Shown: positions 17,045 through 26,001 of the stretch, in pieces
How positions within the stretch are numbered: position 1 is the stretch's first letter
How the letters are laid out: each line of letters starts with the position of its first letter
NCBI RefSeq assembly: GCF_000817735.3
Contig: NZ_JTJC03000006.1
Coordinates: 259,783 to 323,782 of the forward strand
Source of the DNA: Scytonema millei VB511283
GTDB lineage: Bacteria > Cyanobacteriota > Cyanobacteriia > Cyanobacteriales > Chroococcidiopsidaceae
Direction of reading: 5' to 3'
DNA length: 64,000 nt
The notes under the pieces: model-generated
What the model was told of the DNA's origin: nothing
Databases searched by the model: none
The model's input: the letters and a program-made list of their open reading frames with translations, nothing else
Translations under genes and position numbers: made by a program

Positions 17045-19147
17045 CTACTCGTCACCATCTGCCGAAGAACGACGGCGACGGCGACGGACTGGAGTTTTGC
17101 GATCGGTTTCGCTGTCTCCTGTCGCTGGTAGTTCCGATTCAGTGATTTCAGGAATTGCAGCTATAACCGGAGTATCGGCAGCAGCCACGCTGTCAATGTT
17201 AATGGTAGATACTTCTGAATCGGACATTGTGCCATTTTCACTTTGAGGCAAAGGAGGTGCTTGCCCAGGCAAAACGACTTGCACGATCGCAGATTTGGGA
17301 TTTTTCACTTCCCTGTCTAAGCGTACTAGGGGCGATACGCCCATGACGGCGTAAATTTCCTGTTCCTCGGGTGTCATTTCCACCACAATTGTTTCTGGTG
17401 GATCGATCGCGACTTTGACAGGTTCCGGCTTTATGGGTTTAGACCGCTCTGGTTTTTCTACCCAGCCGCGATGGTCGCGACTTAGCGTTCCGCCTGCGGC
17501 ATCGCGGCGATCGCCATAGGAAACTTCAGCGGCAATTGCCCCTTCCGATTCTACTTCTGGTTCTGTATCTCGGTCGTTGAGCAGGGTAAGTGAATTAGCC
17601 GTTGCCCGTGGATTTTCTTCTTTATAGCCCCCCTCGCCGATGCGCCGCCGCCGCCGCCGCCGATTATTCCCCGCCGCGTCGCCAATTTCTTGATAATTGG
17701 GATGGTTGATCGGCATTAAGTCTTGGCGATCGCTATCGAAGTCGTTACTAAAACTTTCTGCTTCCAATCCCCAACTACTACTACTACTACTTTCGCGGGG
17801 TTCTACTGACCGAGGGTTGGGCATGACGCGATATGAGTCCCGTGCTGGCTGTGGGGCTGACCATTCGGGTTCTCGTGCTGCTGGTGGCATTGATACTTCG
17901 CGTTCTTCCGATTCTCCTGGCAGGTGTACGACATGCCCTAAGCCGCCGCATGTAGGACAGGTGCGCCCGAAGAGTTCGTAAATATTTTGACCTTGGCGTT
18001 TGCGGGTCAGTTCGACTAAACCCAATTCTGACAGTTGAGCAATTTGCGGTCTGGCTTTGTCCGCTCTTAAGGCTTTATTGAAATGCTCTAAGACTTGTAA
18101 CTGGTCGCGGCGCGATTCCATATCAATGAAATCTACCACGATCACCCCTGCCAGGTTACGCAAACGCAACTGTCGGGCAATTTCTGTTGCCGCTTCGCAG
18201 TTCGTCCACAGTACGGTTTCTCTTGCCGTAGCGGAACGAGTGAAGGAACCAGAGTTTACGTCAATGACCGTTAATGCTTCCGTCGGTTGAATGATGATAT
18301 AACCGCCAGAAGGCAACTCAACTCGCGGTTTGAGGGCTTCGCGAATTGCGGCATTGATGCGGAAATATTCCAAAATGGGAATGCGATCGCGATGGTGGTC
18401 GATCAATAACCCTTGAGGCGGCTGTCCGCCACCCCAGTTCATCAAGTATTGCTTGACCCGCTTGAGTCCGGTAGCAGAGTCTACCACGATGCGATTTACG
18501 TCCGAACCGTACATATCTCGCAAGACGCGCTGAATGAAATCGTCATCGCGGTTAAGCAAAGAGGGAGCGCGGGTAGATTGCGCTTTCAGTAACACCTCTT
18601 CCCACTGTTTTTGGATCGCCTCTAGATCTTCAATAATTGCTTCTTCTGGCTTGCCTTCGGCTTCGGTACGAATTAACAAACCCATGCCAGCAGGTTTAAT
18701 TAAAATTGCTAAAGCCCGCAAGCGGTTGCGTTCGTTTTCATTTCTGATCCGTTGCGATAAGTTAACTCCCCGTCCAAACGGCATCAAAACTACGTAGCGA
18801 CTGGGTAAAGTGATATTACCCGTGAGCCTAGGTCCCTTATTGCCCGTCGGCTCTTTCATCACCTGGACTAAGACTTTTTGCTGCGGTGCAAGTAGTTCTG
18901 TAATCGCTGCCGCAGTCCGTTTCAGCTTTAACGGTCCGAGATCGGTAACGTGAATAAAACCGTTTCGTTCTGAATCGCCAATGTTTACGAAAGCTGCATC
19001 TATACCTGGTAAAACGTTTTCTACGACACCGAGGTAAATATCACCAACTTGATGTCGTCCGGTAGCAACGACGAGTTCTTGAATTTGATCTTCTGAAAAA
19101 ACAGCAGCAATGTGATGCTGCTCTGCTATGATAATTTGTTTTGGCAT
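17045..19147 (-). CDS. rne: ribonuclease E
   Basis: A 700-residue endoribonuclease that initiates mRNA decay and rRNA/tRNA processing. The catalytic half starts MPKQIIIAEQHHIAAVFSED, has an S1 domain (VGDIYLGVVENVLPGIDAAFVNIG spans its core), the DNase I-like catalytic segment with VIDVNSGSF and VVDFIDME, and the Zn-link CPTCGG near residue 397. The non-catalytic tail is acidic and repeat-free and carries Arg runs near residue 497 and at the very end (RRRRRRSSADGDE). The terminal RRRRRRSSA nonapeptide is the known PNPase-binding site of cyanobacterial RNase E. It is followed by rnhB and preceded by a long leader. Confidence 0.97.
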   Translation of the reverse strand: MPKQIIIAEQHHIAAVFSEDQIQELVVATGRHQVGDIYLGVVENVLPGIDAAFVNIGDSERNGFIHVTDLGPLKLKRTAAAITELLAPQQKVLVQVMKEPTGNKGPRLTGNITLPSRYVVLMPFGRGVNLSQRIRNENERNRLRALAILIKPAGMGLLIRTEAEGKPEEAIIEDLEAIQKQWEEVLLKAQSTRAPSLLNRDDDFIQRVLRDMYGSDVNRIVVDSATGLKRVKQYLMNWGGGQPPQGLLIDHHRDRIPILEYFRINAAIREALKPRVELPSGGYIIIQPTEALTVIDVNSGSFTRSATARETVLWTNCEAATEIARQLRLRNLAGVIVVDFIDMESRRDQLQVLEHFNKALRADKARPQIAQLSELGLVELTRKRQGQNIYELFGRTCPTCGGLGHVVHLPGESEEREVSMPPAAREPEWSAPQPARDSYRVMPNPRSVEPRESSSSSSWGLEAESFSNDFDSDRQDLMPINHPNYQEIGDAAGNNRRRRRRRIGEGGYKEENPRATANSLTLLNDRDTEPEVESEGAIAAEVSYGDRRDAAGGTLSRDHRGWVEKPERSKPIKPEPVKVAIDPPETIVVEMTPEEQEIYAVMGVSPLVRLDREVKNPKSAIVQVVLPGQAPPLPQSENGTMSDSEVSTINIDSVAAADTPVIAAIPEITESELPATGDSETDRKTPVRRRRRRSSADGDE

Positions 19148-19703
19148 TCAATTCCCTCAAAAATTCGCAGCATCAGAAGCTTTGAGGTCTCCTCTCTCGC
19201 TTCGATTGACTGAAGGTAGGCGCTGCTGGAAATAATAGTGGCGCTCACCACGCTCGATCGCAACTAAATCTAAAGATGCTGGCAGTTTAAAAGCATAACA
19301 AAATGTTTTCAAAACTGCTGCATACATAAGTCTGCTCTGAGAACCGAGCATTTTTTGTAGTTTTAATCTTGTCTCCCATCCTTAATTTACGGACAGGAGC
19401 ACAATATTAGTTCGCAGACACCTAATTCACAGACACCTAAAAAGCCTGTTTTGCCTGTCACTGGCTTCAAGAAACGCTCTTAGCGACTAATGAGACGACC
19501 GCTCCGTTTCAAGTGCTATGCAAAAGAATCGTGGATGCTTCTCAATAATTTTCGCTACTGTCCCATTTGGGAGAGCGAATCGGAAATCCAATGCAGCGCT
19601 AGAAAACTTCTGTTAGCTCAATTTTAACTCATGCTTGAGAAAAAGCAATCTTTTAGGGAGCAGGGAGCAGGGGAGCAGGGGAGCAACTACCAATTACCAC
19701 TAC
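19148..19703. promoter_or_regulatory. rne leader / intergenic region
   Basis: About 555 bases between the TIGR03960-like radical SAM gene and rne, both on the minus strand. RNase E genes commonly have long autoregulated leaders and the length here fits that, but no structure was proved. A 64-codon ORF at 19157-19351 shows no family features. Tandem GGGAGCA repeats lie at 19655-19685, close to the radical SAM stop codon. Confidence 0.45.
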
Positions 19704-22475
19704 TCACTCTAGTATGAGTTGCTGGCGATGGATGTGAAGCAGTTGGATTTCTTGGCGGGCAACTTGCTCTAGCATGAACGTGACATGTTCTGGTTTCAGG
19801 TGATTGCCATCTTGAGAGCAACTACCCGCATAGCGCAAGTTAAAGGTATTGTCTGGTTCTCCTGTATCTGGGTTGTGTGGTGGAACTAATTCTAATTCAA
19901 ATAGGCGATCGCGCAAGTTCACCTGATAAGTTTTCTGAGATTTTGTCGTCTGCTCCCACCAAATTTCGGTTGAGTGCTTAATTGTGTCTAACCATTCTTG
20001 CCATTGTGTCGGTTTTGTCGTTTGAGTTGGCGCTATTGTCAGGATGTACTCTGCTCCCGTTAGAGTTTTCATTGCCGCAGGTGCTTTTAAATCGAGCGCG
20101 ATCGCATCGTATATAGGTATGTCTGTTGGTAACTGACTGCTCAGTTGTTGGCGGAAAACTGCGGGATCGATGATTTGAGTTAGTTCAAAATCGACAATCT
20201 CCCCACTACTCGTTACTCCCAAAGGAAGAGCCAGCGCTACAGAAATCCTCGGACTGGGGCTAAATCCGGCTGTAAAGGATACGGGCAATGCGGCTCGTCG
20301 GACGGCGCGATCGAACAGGCGCATCAAGTCGAGATGGCTCACTAGCGCCATATCTCCCAGCTTGCCAAACCGGAGTCGCAGTCTTTGAACTTTGGTATTG
20401 TTAGGAACGTACTGTCCGGCAAATTGGGGAATTGATGGTGGTTCGATGACAATGTTATGACCGAAATCGATTCCACAAACGCCGCAGTGAGAACAACCAT
20501 CAAAAGAGCAATCGGGGACGGTTGCAGCCTCCATAGCGCGTTGCAGATCTTCCTTAAGCCACTTTTTCTCGATCCCCGTGTCGATCCGATCCCAGGGTAG
20601 AGGGCGATCTAGGGAGTCGAGAGTCGGTAGGGGCGGGTTTGGAAACCCGCCCGTACGGGAGTCGGGAGTCGAAAAAGCAAGTAGGTTTTGCTCCCTCTGC
20701 TCCCTCTGCTCCTCTGCTCCCCTGCTCCCAGCTCGTCCCAGCTCCCTGCTCCCTTGCATCAAATTCCACTCACCCTGCTCGACTTGACGATACTTCCAGG
20801 TTAAGCCGGATTCGGCGATCGCTTGTCCCCAAGCGTTATACGCTCTCTCTACGCTGTCGTACCACGAGTCCATTCCCGCACCCAGTTCCCAAGCGCGGCG
20901 CAATACGGTAGATAAACGGCGATCGCCTCGTCCGATGAAGTCTTCCATTGCCGAGATCCGCACGTCGGTAAAATTAACTTTGACCCCTCTCATGCGACGA
21001 AACTCTTGGCGTAATAAGTCTTGCTTGCGCTGGAATTCGCCAGTAGAGACAGAATGCCATTGAAACGGGGTGTGGGGTTTGGGTGTAAAGTTGGAAATTG
21101 TTAAATTGAATGCCAAAGGTTTTCTACCTTGGGCGCGACATTCCCGTTGCAGCCAAGCGACGGTTTCCGCGATCCCCAACACATCGACATCTGTTTCCCC
21201 AGGCAATCCAATCATGAAGTAGAGCTTGATTTTATCCCAGCCTTGTTCCCAAGCTGTTTTTACGCCTCGCAATAATTCTTCATTCGTCAAGCCCTTATTT
21301 ACGATATCTCGCATCCGTTGGGTTCCAGCTTCTGGGGCAAAGGTCAACCCACTTTGGCGATAACCCCCCAAAATATTTGCGATATTTTCATCGAAACGGT
21401 CTACTCGCTGACTAGGAAGCGAAAGGGAAATATTTTCGTTTTGCAGCCGGTTCTTAATCTCCATCCCTACAGCGGGAAGAGATAAATAGTCGGAACAACT
21501 GAGGGAAAGTAGGGAAAATTCGTTGTATCCCGTTGCCCTCATTCCCGTTTCGATCGCCTCGACAACCTGCTCCGGTTCTACGTCCCGTGCGGGACGAGTG
21601 AGCATTCCTGGTTGGCAAAAGCGACAGCCGCGAGTACAACCGCGCCGAATTTCGATTGTGAGGCGATCGTGGACTGTCTCGACGTAGGGAACCAAGCCTG
21701 TAGAATAAGCTGGTATGGGGGTAGCAACGCGCCGAATTATTTTCTCTGGAACGTCTGGACGATTGGGGTGAATGGAGCCATCCATTGCCAAATCGTAAAA
21801 TCGCGGCACGTAGACCCCTGGGATCTGCGCCAAATCCAGCAAGAGTTCTGCTCGATTTAACCCCGCTGCCTTGCCTTCTGCAACAACTAAACCAATTTCT
21901 GGTAACAGTTCTTCCCCGTCACCTAAAGCAATGAAATCGAAAAAATCAGCATAGGGTTCGGGGTTTGATGTCGCCGTCTGCCCGCCCGCAAAAATGAGTG
22001 GATAGTGAGAAATCAGTAGCTGCTCCCCTGCTCCCAGCTCGTCCCAGCTCCCTGCTCCCTTCCAAGCTTGCCTTTCACGCCAAGTCAGGGGTATACCAGC
22101 TAAATCCAACATTTCTAAAATATTGGTAGCTCCTAACTCGTAACTGAGGCTGAAGCCTAAAATATCAAATTCTGTTAACGATCTTCTCGATTCAACAGCA
22201 AACAGGGGCGTGTGTGTCTCGCGGAGCTTTGTTGCTAGGTCGGGAGCTGGGAGGTAGGCGCGATCGCACATTTGGCGGGGCTGTGCATTCAAAATATTGT
22301 ATAGAATGACGTGCCCTAGATTAGATGCACCAACCTCATACAACTCAGGATATGTCAGTACCCAGCGTACATCTGCCGATTGCCAATTCTTTCGTATAGC
22401 TCCCAGCTCGTTACCTAAGTAGCGAGCTGGACGTTGAATTTCAGCCGTTAGTAATGTTTCTACTGCAACTGCCAC
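19704..22475 (-). CDS. TIGR03960-like B12-type radical SAM protein fused to DUF2344 domain
   Basis: A 923-residue protein. The N-terminal cobalamin-binding-like domain is followed by a radical SAM domain with its cluster motif in RRGCTRGCRFCQPGM (C-x3-C-x2-C). The C-terminal third, from LRLRFGKLGDMALVSHLDLMR (about residue 692), is a DUF2344/TIGR03936 domain. A CSFDGCSHCGVCG cysteine cluster sits between them. Proteins of this type sit next to rne/rng in many bacteria, as here, suggesting an RNA-related modification; the substrate is unknown. Two in-frame low-complexity insertions derive from tandem repeats: residues about 138-152, and about 572-622, which also contains a palindromic element. 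Confidence 0.9.
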   Translation of the reverse strand: MAVAVETLLTAEIQRPARYLGNELGAIRKNWQSADVRWVLTYPELYEVGASNLGHVILYNILNAQPRQMCDRAYLPAPDLATKLRETHTPLFAVESRRSLTEFDILGFSLSYELGATNILEMLDLAGIPLTWRERQAWKGAGSWDELGAGEQLLISHYPLIFAGGQTATSNPEPYADFFDFIALGDGEELLPEIGLVVAEGKAAGLNRAELLLDLAQIPGVYVPRFYDLAMDGSIHPNRPDVPEKIIRRVATPIPAYSTGLVPYVETVHDRLTIEIRRGCTRGCRFCQPGMLTRPARDVEPEQVVEAIETGMRATGYNEFSLLSLSCSDYLSLPAVGMEIKNRLQNENISLSLPSQRVDRFDENIANILGGYRQSGLTFAPEAGTQRMRDIVNKGLTNEELLRGVKTAWEQGWDKIKLYFMIGLPGETDVDVLGIAETVAWLQRECRAQGRKPLAFNLTISNFTPKPHTPFQWHSVSTGEFQRKQDLLRQEFRRMRGVKVNFTDVRISAMEDFIGRGDRRLSTVLRRAWELGAGMDSWYDSVERAYNAWGQAIAESGLTWKYRQVEQGEWNLMQGSRELGRAGSRGAEEQREQREQNLLAFSTPDSRTGGFPNPPLPTLDSLDRPLPWDRIDTGIEKKWLKEDLQRAMEAATVPDCSFDGCSHCGVCGIDFGHNIVIEPPSIPQFAGQYVPNNTKVQRLRLRFGKLGDMALVSHLDLMRLFDRAVRRAALPVSFTAGFSPSPRISVALALPLGVTSSGEIVDFELTQIIDPAVFRQQLSSQLPTDIPIYDAIALDLKAPAAMKTLTGAEYILTIAPTQTTKPTQWQEWLDTIKHSTEIWWEQTTKSQKTYQVNLRDRLFELELVPPHNPDTGEPDNTFNLRYAGSCSQDGNHLKPEHVTFMLEQVARQEIQLLHIHRQQLILE
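20627..20656. repeat. palindromic GTAGGGGCGGGTTT element inside a coding sequence
   Basis: GTAGGGGCGGGTTT (20627-20640) and AAACCCGCCCGTAC (20643-20656) form a near-perfect hairpin within the radical SAM reading frame. It encodes part of the TGGFPNPPLPT segment. Related elements lie at 37719-37780, 38154-38215 and 45191-45252. Confidence 0.85.
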
Positions 22476-22622
22476 TTTACGCCTCTCGTGCCAATCCCTG
22501 ACTTATCACTCTAAAGCTAGCATCAATCGGCGATCGCATCTGGAAGAACAGCAATTGCTGCTGCGAAACATCAGACAGTCATAATATCAAATAGTCATAA
22601 ATTGTTTGCATCTAGCTTCGTG

Positions 22623-22952
22623 CTAAGCTGCTGTAACCTCTACAGGTGTATCTAGAATTTCAAATACGCTATCTAGTTGAGTCAACTCAAAGATAATCCG
22701 AATTGAAGGTGCAACAGAGCAAAGGTGGAAGCTTTTTCCGAGCGATTGCGCCACTCTCAATCCATGAACTAGTACCATCAAACCGGCACTATCCATCGAC
22801 TCTACTTGTTCTAGATTGACGACAATACAGTCTTGTGTTGCCTGTGTAACTTCTGCGGTCAGGTATCGCTGAAAGTCAGCGGCATTCGCTGCATTAAAGT
22901 GACCGTTAGGGCGAATTACTGTAGCTCTAGGAGCAGTCATTGTTTGCATCAT
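22623..22952 (-). CDS. STAS-domain anti-sigma-factor antagonist-like protein
   Basis: A 109-residue single-domain STAS protein. Its core is CIVVNLEQVESMDSAGLMVLVHGLRVAQ, with the phosphorylatable Ser in the D-S-A-G motif typical of SpoIIAA/RsbV proteins, and then KSFHLCSVAPSIRIIFELTQLDSVFEI. These proteins act in partner-switching cascades controlled by a serine kinase and a PP2C phosphatase; neither gene is nearby. The start at 22952 (MMQT) or MTAPRATVI at residue 6 cannot be distinguished. Confidence 0.9.
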   Translation of the reverse strand: MMQTMTAPRATVIRPNGHFNAANAADFQRYLTAEVTQATQDCIVVNLEQVESMDSAGLMVLVHGLRVAQSLGKSFHLCSVAPSIRIIFELTQLDSVFEILDTPVEVTAA

Positions 22953-23894
22953 TAACGCTTCCGTGCAAATTGGTGAAATCGAATGGGGTGAAATCGAATT
23001 TAAATGAAATCAAATGGGTCTATGATATGAGGTATTTTTCCTTTTGTCTTGCTTTTTCTACTTAGCTCTTTGTTGCTTAAATCTTAAATATTTATTAAAT
23101 CATTCATTGTGATTCCAAACTACCAGCGTTTATTCTAAAAAAAAAGTGTTTAACTATACCAACGATAACATCTTCATCAATTATTTACATAGCACTCGAT
23201 CGATTCAAATTAGCGATTGAAATTTGTACCAATAGAATACCAGTAAGCGTAATTTTCCTACTAATTAACCAATTTCACATGAAAAATAATCATCTGCCAA
23301 GCGATCTCGTGCAGTGGGACTGACTTTTGCTGACTTTTTATTGAGGTCAATCTCTCGTACATAGCCACGTCAAATGATTTCTAGATTCTACGATACTGGC
23401 ATGATACATCAACATCTACCAGATGGTAGAAACCGAGAAGAGCAAGCAGTTTGACTTGATTTTTCTAGTTTGTGTGACTGAGTATACAGTTGAGTTTAAC
23501 TCATAGATAGATAGCTTGAGATCCATAACGGTCAATCGTCAGTAGATACTAGTCTAAAGAGTAAATCCCCGCGACCGAAAATCAAGACAATTTGTTCCTC
23601 AGACACATATTAATTTTTGATAATTTCGATCCTGAAACATCAGAATTATGAATGTTGTTGACCGTAAAGATCGCATTCTGATAATTCGATCTGATTTGCA
23701 AAAGACTTATGCAGCAGCCGATCGCCAATTCTAAACCATGAGAAATTAACGATAACAACCAAGTTCCCATCAATCGTTAGAAATTACTATAGATTGCATC
23801 AGAAATCCAAATGGAAATATGTGAAATTTTTGAGCAGCAGGCAGCGAGTGGCAACCAGCGATCGGTTTCCAACAACCAACAACTAACAACCTCC
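22953..23894. other. long gene-free region
   Basis: About 940 bases of AT-rich DNA upstream of the STAS gene. Short minus-strand ORFs at 23582-23773 and 23770-23982 have no family features, and one runs through repeat-like CAACAACC sequence into the next gene. No RNA gene was recognised. The STAS promoter must lie at its left end. Confidence 0.5.
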
Positions 23895-24257
23895 TCACTT
23901 CTCGTCGAGCAGCAAAGCTTGTTGAATGAATTGATGCAACCGTTTGAAGGCAACCGGATCGCGTTCTAATGGCGGTTCCCAAGCTGACAGTTGCATCAGC
24001 AACGGTATGACCTCAGTATCAATTGCCGGACGGAATAAAGAGGGAGAACAGAGAAGATCGGCTCCAGAACGGAGGTCGAGTAGTGTTGGTGAGATCGATA
24101 GCTGCTCATCGTCAAGAAATTCCACGAGTAGTAAAGGTCGAAACCACCCAATTTGGCGCGATTCCACTACTTGAATGACTTCAGCATATAAGTGAGTAGC
24201 TTGATGGGTTGTACAAACGATTTGTCGCGGTTGAAAGTCACATATAGAGTTCGTCAC
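23895..24257 (-). CDS. conserved hypothetical protein, divergent from clpS
   Basis: A 120-residue soluble protein, MTNSICDFQPRQIVCTTHQA, with a central FRPLLLVEFLDDEQLSISPTLL-type segment, then DLRSGADLLCSPSLFRPAIDTEVIPLLMQL and a helical C terminus. I do not recognise the family; it looks like a lineage-conserved cyanobacterial protein. Codon use resembles its neighbours. It is divergent from clpS with a 135-base spacer, so the two may share a control region. Confidence 0.68.
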   Translation of the reverse strand: MTNSICDFQPRQIVCTTHQATHLYAEVIQVVESRQIGWFRPLLLVEFLDDEQLSISPTLLDLRSGADLLCSPSLFRPAIDTEVIPLLMQLSAWEPPLERDPVAFKRLHQFIQQALLLDEK

Positions 24258-24392
24258 AGCTCGCCTCCAGTTCTTCAGCCATGTGCGATCGCTACGGTCG
24301 TTGGATTTCGATGCTATAAATATTTAATAAGTTAATCAGTTTCAATCGAGATTTAAACCGAAAGTCGTTAGTCAGAACAAGAGGAGTAAGCA

Positions 24393-24674
24393 GTGTCCGT
24401 CGAAACCCTGGAGCAGCGTTCAACAGTTCGTAAACTCGCACCTCGGTATCGCGTGTTGCTTCATAATGATGACTTTAATCCTATGGAGCATGTGGTGCAG
24501 GTATTGATGCAAACTGTACCCAGCCTCACCCAGCCACAAGCAGTAGATATCATGATGGAAGCCCATACAAATGGCATCGCTTTAGTCATTACTTGCGCTC
24601 AAGAACACGCTGAGTTTTACTGTGAAACCCTCAAAAATCATGGTTTGACCAGTACGATTGAGCCAGATGAGTAA
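24393..24674 (+). CDS. clpS: ATP-dependent Clp protease adaptor ClpS
   Basis: A 93-residue adaptor that delivers N-degron substrates to ClpC/ClpAP. The core is RYRVLLHNDDFNPMEHVVQVL, with Asn-Asp-Asp of the N-end-recognition pocket, then VDIMMEAHTNGIALVITCAQEHAEFYCETL. The gene starts at a GTG (24393) preceded by GAGGAG. Length is typical. A tandem GTCGTAA repeat follows the gene (24683-24710). Confidence 0.95.
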   Translation: MSVETLEQRSTVRKLAPRYRVLLHNDDFNPMEHVVQVLMQTVPSLTQPQAVDIMMEAHTNGIALVITCAQEHAEFYCETLKNHGLTSTIEPDE

Positions 24675-24759
24675 ACAATAGGAAGTCGTAAGTCGTAAGT
24701 CGTAAGTGTAAAATCTCTTACCACTTACTACTCCCCACTCACTACTCACTACTTGCTAA

Positions 24760-25590
24760 TTGTTAAAATTCAATTTTGCCAGAATAGCCCGTTATCCCGC
24801 TCCATTGCGGTTAGTAATTTTTATCTTAGTACTGTTGCTAGTATGGTTGCCTGTAGCTGCACCGATTCATTGGTGGGTGGATGACAAAAACTTAGTGAGT
24901 ATTCTCACCTTGCCGTTGCTGTATGGAATATTTACTATCCTGTTACGGCTGTGGGGAAAGTCTATCTATCGTCAGCCACACGTGTTACAAGCATATGGTT
25001 TGGTCAATACTAGGCAGAATAGGCGAGAGCTACTGATAGGATTGGGGCTTGGGGTCGCTAGTGTTTTGAGTTTATTTGTGCTAGAAGGATGGTTGGGTTG
25101 GCTATGGTGGCGACAACCCTCTATTTTTTTATGGCGATTTGTCGTTGAAGGGTTAATCGTTGCTCTGGCTTATGGTTTTGCGGAAGAGTTACTTTTCCGG
25201 GGATGGCTGTTAGATGAATTACAGCGAGATTACCATCCTCGGACAGCGCTCTGGACGAATGCTTGCATATTTGCCGCGCTGCACTTCATGAAACCACTAG
25301 CGGAAATTATTCGGACTCTGCTGCAATTTCCAGCTTTGGTATTGTTGGGTTTAACTCTTGTGTGGGCAAAACGCTGTAGTAAAGGTCGTTTGGGTTTACC
25401 AATTGGTCTTCATGCTGGATTAATTTGGGGTTACTACGCAATTAATGTCGGGCAAATGGTGCAATATAGCGATCGCGTCCCAGAATGGTTAACTGGCATC
25501 GATCGCAATCCTCTCGCTGGTGGAATGGGAATGTTGTTTTTAGGCGCGATCGCCTTGGGTATGAGAAGATTTAGCCACAGGTCACGTTGA
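24760..25590 (+). CDS. CPBP-family intramembrane glutamic endopeptidase
   Basis: A 276-residue multi-pass membrane protein of the CPBP (Rce1-like, formerly CAAX protease) family. The signatures are EELLFRGWLL (Glu-Glu and Arg, about residues 142-151), FAALHFMKP (His) and a later GLHAGLIWG. Hydrophobic segments are at about residues 17-34, 46-63, 91-112, 124-140 and 187-200. The start is TTG at 24760, the first in-frame start before LKFNFARIARYP. Cyanobacterial members have unassigned roles; prenyl-protein processing is unlikely. It follows clpS by 85 bases, which are largely repeat DNA. Confidence 0.88.
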   Translation: MLKFNFARIARYPAPLRLVIFILVLLLVWLPVAAPIHWWVDDKNLVSILTLPLLYGIFTILLRLWGKSIYRQPHVLQAYGLVNTRQNRRELLIGLGLGVASVLSLFVLEGWLGWLWWRQPSIFLWRFVVEGLIVALAYGFAEELLFRGWLLDELQRDYHPRTALWTNACIFAALHFMKPLAEIIRTLLQFPALVLLGLTLVWAKRCSKGRLGLPIGLHAGLIWGYYAINVGQMVQYSDRVPEWLTGIDRNPLAGGMGMLFLGAIALGMRRFSHRSR

Positions 25591-25653
25591 TCGTGCTTCT
25601 CGTAGGCGCGATCGCCTTTATATCCCTTAGAGAAAGTCCAAAGTTGTCCGGCA

Positions 25654-25854
25654 TCAACCACGGCTTTTCTTTTGCTCGGCTCGTTGTCTTTTTTCTAATA
25701 AGCGTTGCTGAATTTCTTGACTAGCAAACAAGTTATTCACTTCGCGAAAAACTCGTTCGACGCGCTCATCATGTGTTGGTAAATTAAAGCAAGCTTGTAA
25801 ATGTTGCTTTTGGCTAGTCAGGATTCGAGGTTGTGACGAGAATTCTGGAAACAT
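25654..25854 (-). CDS. small hypothetical protein
   Basis: A 66-residue basic, helical protein (MFPEFSSQPRILTSQKQHLQACF, then VERVFREVNNLFASQEIQQRLLEKRQRAEQKKSRG). No family is recognised. Its composition (amphipathic charged helix, no low-complexity repeats) and clear separation from neighbours make it a plausible gene, but it could be a chance ORF. Confidence 0.5.
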   Translation of the reverse strand: MFPEFSSQPRILTSQKQHLQACFNLPTHDERVERVFREVNNLFASQEIQQRLLEKRQRAEQKKSRG

Positions 25855-26001
25855 AAGACAGCTCTGTATTTCTGTTTGAATACAGAATAAACATTACACC
25901 CAATAACAACAATGCCACTACCTCCATAAGAATAAGAGTTTCTCTATCTAAAGAGTAGTTAGAGATAGCAGAATTTCGACTTACGACTTACAAGCAAGCG
26001 C

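Noticed and set aside
19157-19351. 64-codon ORF upstream of rne
   Set aside because: No family features and no good ribosome binding site; it lies in the presumed rne leader and may be chance.
23582-23982. Two short minus-strand ORFs in a long gene-free region
   Set aside because: One runs out of frame into the neighbouring gene and neither shows a start signal or known motif.
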